Positions 23,964-28,716 of a stretch of 28,716 bases of DNA are shown piece by piece. Numbering within the stretch: position 1 is the first letter of the stretch; each line of letters begins with the position of its first letter. The notes beneath the pieces were generated by a model, which worked only from the letters and a program-made list of their open reading frames with translations, made no database searches and was not told the DNA's origin. Source of the stretch: Pseudomonadota bacterium (GTDB lineage Bacteria; Pseudomonadota; Alphaproteobacteria; Rhizobiales; Hyphomicrobiaceae); contig JAEYPL010000056.1 in the NCBI GenBank assembly GCA_023410905.1, forward strand, positions 1-28,716, given 5' to 3'. Position numbers and translations under genes: made by a program.

Positions 23964-24786
23964 TCGCGGCGCGGCGCCCACCTCTCGCGTCATCACCAGC
24001 CTGACGAACGATCGCGTAAAGCTCATCCGCTCGCTCGACATGCGCAAAGCGCGGCGCGAAACCGGGCTCTTTGTCGCCGAGGGCGCGTCAGTGCTGATGA
24101 CGGCGCGCGAGAATGGCTGGCGCCCGCGGATTCTGGTTCATGGCGCCGAAGCACGCGACAGCCGCGCTCACCGCGACCTCATCGACTGGGCACTGCGGGA
24201 AGGCTCGGAGGGTCTCGAAGTCTCGCGCGCGGTACTGGAGAAGCTCGCGGCGAAGGAGAACCCGCAGAACCTCATGGGCGTGTTCGAGCAGCGTTGGGCA
24301 GCGCTGCCGGAGATCAGCACGCTCGATAAGTCAGCGCTGTGGGTGGCCCTCGACGAAATCCGCGATCCGGGCAATCTCGGCACGATCATGCGCACGGTCG
24401 ACGCTGTTGGTGCCGCTGGCGTCATCCTTGTCGGAAATTGCTGCGATGCCTATCAGCGCGAGGCCGTGCGCGCGACCATGGGCTCGCTGTTCGCCGTGCC
24501 CCTCGTGAAGGTCGAGCGGCCGGCGTTCGTCGAATGGGCAAGAGCGTGGCCGGGCGATCGCATCGGCACACATCTCGATGCGGCGGCCGATTTTCGCGAT
24601 GGAAACTACAATGATCCGACGCTGCTCGTCATGGGCCGCGAGGGGCCCGGCATGTCGGACGAGGTGGCGGCCGTCTGCAATCGCCTCGTGAAGATCCCGA
24701 TGGCGGGACGCCTCGACTCGCTTAACCTCGCCGTCGCAACAGCGCTCATGCTGTACGAAGTGAAGCGGGCAGCATTGAAGCTGTGA
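23947..24786 (+). CDS. TrmH/SpoU family RNA methyltransferase
   Basis: A 279-aa SPOUT methyltransferase that 2'-O-methylates a ribose in rRNA or tRNA. An N-terminal substrate-binding domain (SLTNDRVKLIRSLDMRKARRETGLFVAEGAS, about 18-48) precedes the trefoil-knot domain: motif 1 DEIRDPGNLGTIMRT (136-150, with N143 and R149), motif 2 GREGPGM (230-236) and motif 3 IPMAGRLDSLNLAVA (250-264). All catalytic residues are present. The ATG at 23947 lies inside the end of the previous gene (overlap 17 nt), so the pair is probably translated in coupling. The 3' end is followed by repeat copy 3. Which nucleotide is modified cannot be told. Confidence 0.92.
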   Translation: MTSRSDRGAAPTSRVITSLTNDRVKLIRSLDMRKARRETGLFVAEGASVLMTARENGWRPRILVHGAEARDSRAHRDLIDWALREGSEGLEVSRAVLEKLAAKENPQNLMGVFEQRWAALPEISTLDKSALWVALDEIRDPGNLGTIMRTVDAVGAAGVILVGNCCDAYQREAVRATMGSLFAVPLVKVERPAFVEWARAWPGDRIGTHLDAAADFRDGNYNDPTLLVMGREGPGMSDEVAAVCNRLVKIPMAGRLDSLNLAVATALMLYEVKRAALKL

Positions 24787-24810
24787 GGTCGAGGAAGGCC
24801 CCCAATTTCC

Positions 24811-24930
24811 CCCACTCCCCGTCCTTACGGGGAGAGGGTCGGGGTGAGGGGCGGCGGTATACGCCAACGTCAGCGCAAGCTCCCGCCCTCATCCTAACCT
24901 TCTCCCCGTGAATTACGGGGAGAAGGGACA
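24811..24930. repeat. Two-armed palindromic intergenic repeat, copy 3
   Basis: The left arm (about 24811-24859) and right arm (about 24882-24930) are inverted relatives. Each has the core GGGTGAGGG or CCCTCATCC next to a stem such as CTCCCCGT-CCTT-ACGGGGAG or TCTCCCCGT-GAATT-ACGGGGAGA. The element fills the gap between the converging TrmH-family and pepF genes, as copy 2 does between radA and the GMC-hydrolase gene. It probably serves as a bidirectional terminator. Confidence 0.78.
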
Positions 24931-24961
24931 TGTCGAGCGCGCGGCAACCGCGTATTCAAAC

Positions 24962-26764
24962 TCAAGCCACCTTATCCATCGTCTCCAGCTCATCGATCAT
25001 GCCTTCGATGACGGAGAGACCTTTGGCCCAGAAGTTCGGGTCCGCGGCATTGAGACCGAACGGCGCGAGCAGCTCGGTATGGTGCTTTGAACCACCAGCC
25101 TTGAGCATGTCGAAGTATTTCTCGACGAAACCCGGATGCGCCTCCTGATAGAGGCCGTAGAGCGAATTCACCAGACAGTCGCCGAACGCGTAGGCATAGA
25201 CGTAGAAGGGCGAATGAATGAAATGCGGGATGTACGACCAGTAGACCTCGTATCCCGGCTTGAGATCGATGGCCGGTCCGAGGCTCTCGCCCTGCACTGA
25301 CATCCACAGCTCGGCAAGCTTGTCGGACGTCAGCTCGCCCTCACGGCGCGCCTCGTGCACCTTGCGCTCGAATGAATAGAACGCGATCTGGCGCACGACC
25401 GTATTGATCATGTCCTCGACCTTCTGCGCCATCAGCGCCTTTTTCTCGCGCGGACTGGTCGTCGCCGCGAGCAGCGCGCGGAAGGTCAGCATCTCGCCGA
25501 ATACCGAGGCTGTTTCCGCAAGGGTGAGCGGCGTCGGCGCGAGAAGTGCGCCCTGCGGCGCGGCCAGAACCTGATGCACACCATGGCCAAGCTCGTGCGC
25601 GAGCGTCATCACATCCCGCGGCTTGCCTTGGTAATTCAGCAGCACATAAGGATGCGCCGAGGGCGTCGTCGGATGCGAGAACGCGCCGGAAGCCTTGCCT
25701 TCGCGCACGGGCGCATCGATCCAACCCTTGTTGAAGAACGGAAGCGCGATCTCCGCCATGCGCGGCGAGAAGCCCGCATACGCGTCGAGCACGATCTTCT
25801 CGGCGTCCTTCCACGTGTAGACCTGATCGGGCTTGTCGGGGAGCGGCGCATTGCGATCCCAATGCGCAAGCTTGTCCATGCCGAGCCAGCGCGCCTTCAT
25901 CGCATAGTAACGGTGCGAGATGCGCGGATAAGCGTCGCGCACGGCGCTCACGAGCGCGTTCACAACCTCGGCCTCGACGCGGTTCGCGAGATGCCGCGAG
26001 TCCGCGACATCCTTGTAACCGCGCCAGCGGTCAGAGATTTCCTTGTCCTTGGCGAGCGTGTTGGTGATCAGCGTGAAGAGGCGGATGTTCTCCTTGAAGA
26101 CCTTCGCAAGTGCCTCCGCCGCCTTCTGACGCCGCGAGGACTCGGGGTGCATGAGGAGGTTCAGTGTCGGCTCGAGGCTCAAGGGCTTCGGCTCGCCCTC
26201 CACATCGAAGCGCAGTGCCGTCATCGTCTCGTTGAACAGACGGTCCCAGGCCGCACGCGATGTCGCCGCCTTCTCGACGAAGAGGCGCTCTAGCTGCTCG
26301 TCGAGCTGATAGGGCTTTTCCTTGCGCAGATCCGCAAACCACGGCGTGTAACGCGCGAGCTCGGGGTGCTTGAGCGCCGCATCGAGCGTCGCGTCATCGA
26401 TCTGGTTGAGCTCGAGCTCGAAGAAGACCAGCTCGGTCGAGATCGCCGTGATCTTCGACTGCATGTCGCCGAAGAATTTTGCGCGCTCGCCATCCGATGT
26501 ATCGGCGTAATAGCGCAGGCCCGCATAGGACGCGATCCGGCCAATGACATCGGACAGCTTCTCGTAGGCCTTCACCGCCTCGGCGAGCGCCGCGCCGTCG
26601 CCGCCGAGCGCTGCAAGCTTGCCCTGGTAAGCCGCGCGCATGCGGGCGGCCTCGTCGGCCGCCCACTTGTAGTCGCGCTTCAGCTCGGGGGCGTCGGTCG
26701 CGGGATAGAGGTCGCCGAGGTCCCATTCGGGCATCGTGCCGAGGGCGGCGTCGCTGGTGCTCAT
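24962..26764 (-). CDS. pepF: Oligoendopeptidase F (M3 family metallopeptidase)
   Basis: A 600-aa cytoplasmic zinc peptidase that cleaves short peptides. The catalytic motif is HELGH (390-394), and the third zinc ligand is E417 in LAETASVFGE. Family blocks include the N-terminal EWDLGDLYP, TLITNTLAKDKEISDRWRGY (231-250), GAFSHPTTPSAHPYVLLNYQG (360-380) and, near the C-terminus, PHFIHSPFYVYAYAFG. This matches the proteobacterial M3B branch. I chose ATG 26764 because GGGAGA lies 8 nt upstream and the family N-terminus begins there. A longer frame to 26830 is possible. It converges with the RNA methyltransferase pair and diverges from the response-regulator gene. Confidence 0.95.
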   Translation of the reverse strand: MSTSDAALGTMPEWDLGDLYPATDAPELKRDYKWAADEAARMRAAYQGKLAALGGDGAALAEAVKAYEKLSDVIGRIASYAGLRYYADTSDGERAKFFGDMQSKITAISTELVFFELELNQIDDATLDAALKHPELARYTPWFADLRKEKPYQLDEQLERLFVEKAATSRAAWDRLFNETMTALRFDVEGEPKPLSLEPTLNLLMHPESSRRQKAAEALAKVFKENIRLFTLITNTLAKDKEISDRWRGYKDVADSRHLANRVEAEVVNALVSAVRDAYPRISHRYYAMKARWLGMDKLAHWDRNAPLPDKPDQVYTWKDAEKIVLDAYAGFSPRMAEIALPFFNKGWIDAPVREGKASGAFSHPTTPSAHPYVLLNYQGKPRDVMTLAHELGHGVHQVLAAPQGALLAPTPLTLAETASVFGEMLTFRALLAATTSPREKKALMAQKVEDMINTVVRQIAFYSFERKVHEARREGELTSDKLAELWMSVQGESLGPAIDLKPGYEVYWSYIPHFIHSPFYVYAYAFGDCLVNSLYGLYQEAHPGFVEKYFDMLKAGGSKHHTELLAPFGLNAADPNFWAKGLSVIEGMIDELETMDKVA

Positions 26765-27118
26765 GAGCGGTCTCCCGAATCTGGTTGCCGTCTTGAATTG
26801 CACCATTGGCGCAATGCGCGGCGCTGGCAAGGCAAGGCCGGGGACAACAGCAGGGCCGCGGCATTCTGGCCCGATCCAGGGGCCGCGCTCAATTCGAGTT
26901 GTATTTCAATCGCCTCGACCGGTCGTCCCCGCGACGCAATCGAGAATGGGCGGAAAAAATTCAAAAGCGATCGTTTCGCAACGATCCGTTTACTCCACTC
27001 GGGCACTCTCGCCCCGTGAGTAAGCCGCGTCTGAGGAAATGTTCGAAATTGGGCCCGCCCGCGAACCTTCCCCCCGAACGGCCTACGTGTCCCGTATCTG
27101 TTGCGTGAGTATGCCCTC
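26765..27118. promoter_or_regulatory. Divergent 354-nt intergenic region between pepF and the response regulator
   Basis: No coding sequence with family features is seen here. The stretch must hold the pepF promoter (minus) and the regulator promoter (plus). The clearest element is a perfect inverted repeat, GATCGTT-TCGC-AACGATC (26969-26986), about 135 nt upstream of the regulator start. It could be an operator or a small hairpin. A run of A (26954-26959) precedes it. I could not place a confident sigma-70 or sigma-54 promoter. Confidence 0.5.
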
Positions 27119-28627
27119 ATGTCCAAGCGCGTCCTCGTCGTCGATGACGATCCTGCCCAGCGCCGCATCCTTGAAGAGATGATCAAGCGGTTGGGCTACG
27201 ACGTCCGCACCGCTCAGGGCGGCGAACACGCCCTCCAGATCCTCGAAGGCCCGGAAGGCCCGTCGATCGCCATCGTCCTGCTCGATCTCGTCATGCCCGG
27301 CACCGACGGTATGACCGTGCTCGAGCGCGTCGGCGCCAAGCCGGGCACGCCCCCCATCATCGTGCAGACGGCCAACGGCTCGATCGAAGCTGCCATCGGC
27401 GCCATGCGCGCAGGTGCCGCCGACTTCGTCGTGAAGCCCGCGAGCCAGGAGCGGCTCGACGTATCGATCAAGAGCGCACTCAAGATCGAGGCCCTGCAGG
27501 GTGAGATCACGCGCATCAAGAAGAAGGTCGAAGGCACGCTGACCTTCAGCGATCTCGTGATGCGCGGCGACGTCATGCACAAGGTCGTCGCCCTCGGCCG
27601 CCGTGCAGCAGCCTCCAACATCCCTGTCCTGATCGAAGGCGAATCCGGTGTCGGCAAGGAGCTGATCGCACGCGCCATCCAGGGCGAGAGCGAGCGCGCC
27701 GGCAGACCATTCGTCACCGTCAATTGCGGCGCTATTCCCGAGAACCTCGTCGAGAGCATTCTCTTCGGCCATGAGAAGGGCTCGTTCACCGGCGCCGTCG
27801 ACAAGCGCATCGGCAAGTTCCAGGAGGCCGACGGCGGCACGCTCTTCCTCGACGAGGTCGGCGAGCTTCCGCTCGATGCCCAGGTCAAGCTGCTGCGTGC
27901 ACTTCAGGAAGGCGAGATCGATCCTGTCGGAGCGAAGAAGAGCGTCAAGGTCAACTTCCGCCTGATCTCGGCGACGAACCGCGACATGATCCAGCTCGTG
28001 AAGGAAGGCAAGTTCCGCGAGGATCTGTACTATCGCCTGAATGTCTTCCCCGTAGTCGTGCCGCCGCTGCGCGAGCGTATCGGCGACGTGCCGGAGCTGG
28101 TGCGCTACTTCCTCGCGCGCTTCGCCGCCGAAGAAGGCAAGCGGATCACCACGATCAGCAGCGATGCCATGGACATGCTGGTCGGCTACGCTTGGCCGGG
28201 CAACGTTCGTCAGCTCGAGAATGCGGTTTTTCGCGCGGTGGTGCTCGCCGACAAGAGCGAACTGACCGTCGACGAGTTCCCGCAGATCGCGGCACATGTC
28301 GAAGGCTTCCGCGCAACAACGCCCGAGGCGCCTGAGTACATCGATCCGCATCCTGCCTACACGGGACCGGCACTGCTTGGCGCCGAGGACAGCATCCCGC
28401 GCACGATCGAGGTCTCCCGCGAACCGGGGAAGAATGCACTCGGCATACCTGCGATCGATGATGCTGGTGAGATCCGCTCTCTCGAGGCGATGGAGGCCGA
28501 CATGATCCGCCTCGCGCTCGGCCGCTATCGTGGACATATGACGGAAGTGGCAAAACGCCTCAACATCGGCCGCTCCACGCTGTACCGTAAGATGCGTGAC
28601 TACGGTCTTGAGGGGCGTATGAGCTGA
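27119..28627 (+). CDS. Sigma-54-dependent response regulator (NtrC type, Fis family)
   Basis: A 502-aa transcriptional activator. The receiver domain (1-120) has the acidic pocket D10-D12, phospho-acceptor D56 (LLDLVMPG), T84 and K106, so it should be phosphorylated by a histidine kinase. The AAA+ domain (about 145-385) has Walker A GESGVGKE (174-181), the sigma-54-contacting loop GSFTGA (221-226, usually GAFTGA), Walker B TLFLDEVGE (241-249) and WPGNVRQLEN (359-368). A linker of about 60 residues leads to a Fis-type helix-turn-helix (about 474-495, EVAKRLNIGRSTLYRKM). I chose ATG 27119 (MSKRVLVVDDD); an upstream in-frame TTG at 27101 is less likely. No histidine kinase gene is visible in the window, so the signal and targets are unknown. 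Confidence 0.94.
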   Translation: MSKRVLVVDDDPAQRRILEEMIKRLGYDVRTAQGGEHALQILEGPEGPSIAIVLLDLVMPGTDGMTVLERVGAKPGTPPIIVQTANGSIEAAIGAMRAGAADFVVKPASQERLDVSIKSALKIEALQGEITRIKKKVEGTLTFSDLVMRGDVMHKVVALGRRAAASNIPVLIEGESGVGKELIARAIQGESERAGRPFVTVNCGAIPENLVESILFGHEKGSFTGAVDKRIGKFQEADGGTLFLDEVGELPLDAQVKLLRALQEGEIDPVGAKKSVKVNFRLISATNRDMIQLVKEGKFREDLYYRLNVFPVVVPPLRERIGDVPELVRYFLARFAAEEGKRITTISSDAMDMLVGYAWPGNVRQLENAVFRAVVLADKSELTVDEFPQIAAHVEGFRATTPEAPEYIDPHPAYTGPALLGAEDSIPRTIEVSREPGKNALGIPAIDDAGEIRSLEAMEADMIRLALGRYRGHMTEVAKRLNIGRSTLYRKMRDYGLEGRMS

Positions 28628-28658
28628 CGGTTCGATTCCATCGCGACGAAATGCAGCG

Positions 28659-28690
28659 CGGCCGGGCTCAACGCCCGGCCGTTGTATGTT
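28659..28690 (+). terminator. Intrinsic terminator of the response-regulator gene
   Basis: CGGCCGGGC (28659-28667), loop TCAAC, and GCCCGGCCG (28673-28681) form a perfect 9-bp GC stem, followed by TTGTATGTT. It begins 31 nt after the stop codon. The T-tract is interrupted, but stem and position fit an intrinsic terminator. The remaining 26 nt of the window show nothing recognisable. Confidence 0.75.
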
Positions 28691-28716
28691 CTGCAGACCT
28701 CGGAATTATGCCGCTT

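Noticed and set aside
27083..28537. A 484-codon minus-strand frame antisense to the response regulator
   Set aside because: It mirrors a gene with intact receiver, AAA+ and Fis domains.
1..28716. tRNA, rRNA, CRISPR arrays, transposases, integrases or attachment sites
   Set aside because: None was recognised on either strand; the repeats present are palindromic intergenic units, not regularly spaced arrays.

Overview
The window is about 28.7 kb of GC-rich, gene-dense bacterial chromosome. The gene content suggests an alphaproteobacterium, probably in the Hyphomicrobiales (Rhizobiales). Pointers are the lipA - Coq10/RatA-like - pncC neighbourhood, a carboxynorspermidine decarboxylase, a tctCBA tripartite tricarboxylate-type transporter, and GC-rich two-armed palindromic repeats that recur between genes. 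This placement is inference; there is no rRNA, tRNA or clear marker of genus. I see no phage, insertion sequence or CRISPR array.

Layout. Positions 1-1092 hold a partial MFS permease (minus), followed by repeat copy 1. An SDR oxidoreductase and nspC follow (both minus), separated by an unusual inverted-repeat unit that begins at the nspC stop codon. radA (plus) carries a single-base frameshift, and its last codons lie in repeat copy 2. Then comes a minus-strand pair of GMC flavoproteins (8483-10273 and 5040-8474). The second is fused to a beta-rich middle region and a C-terminal alpha/beta hydrolase with a cysteine nucleophile. Upstream lie a DHDPS/NAL-family aldolase and a small secreted Spy/CpxP-like protein in tandem. 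A housekeeping block follows: pncC (plus), a Coq10/RatA-like START protein and lipA (minus), then a small GlsB-type membrane protein and a Bcr/CflA drug-efflux permease.

From 15885 to 18889 (minus) lies tctA-tctB-tctC, with a strong hairpin between the binding-protein gene and the membrane genes. Divergent from it is a four-domain rhodanese protein with one recognisable catalytic cysteine, then the zinc metallopeptidase ypfJ, convergent with rfbB with overlapping stop codons. Two RNA methyltransferase genes overlap by 17 nt (23010-24786), followed by repeat copy 3, the oligopeptidase pepF (minus), and an NtrC-type sigma-54 response regulator (plus) with a hairpin terminator.

Most genes are ordinary core or transport functions. 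The least explained unit is the GMC pair. Both proteins have a ferredoxin-like CX2CX2CX3C motif inside the flavoprotein, they differ at the second active-site position (His versus Asn), and the larger one adds a PhaC-like Cys-type hydrolase. This looks like a cytoplasmic two-enzyme pathway for oxidising an alcohol, plausibly a sterol- or hopanoid-like lipid, coupled to acyl transfer or ester cleavage. The substrate cannot be read from the sequence.
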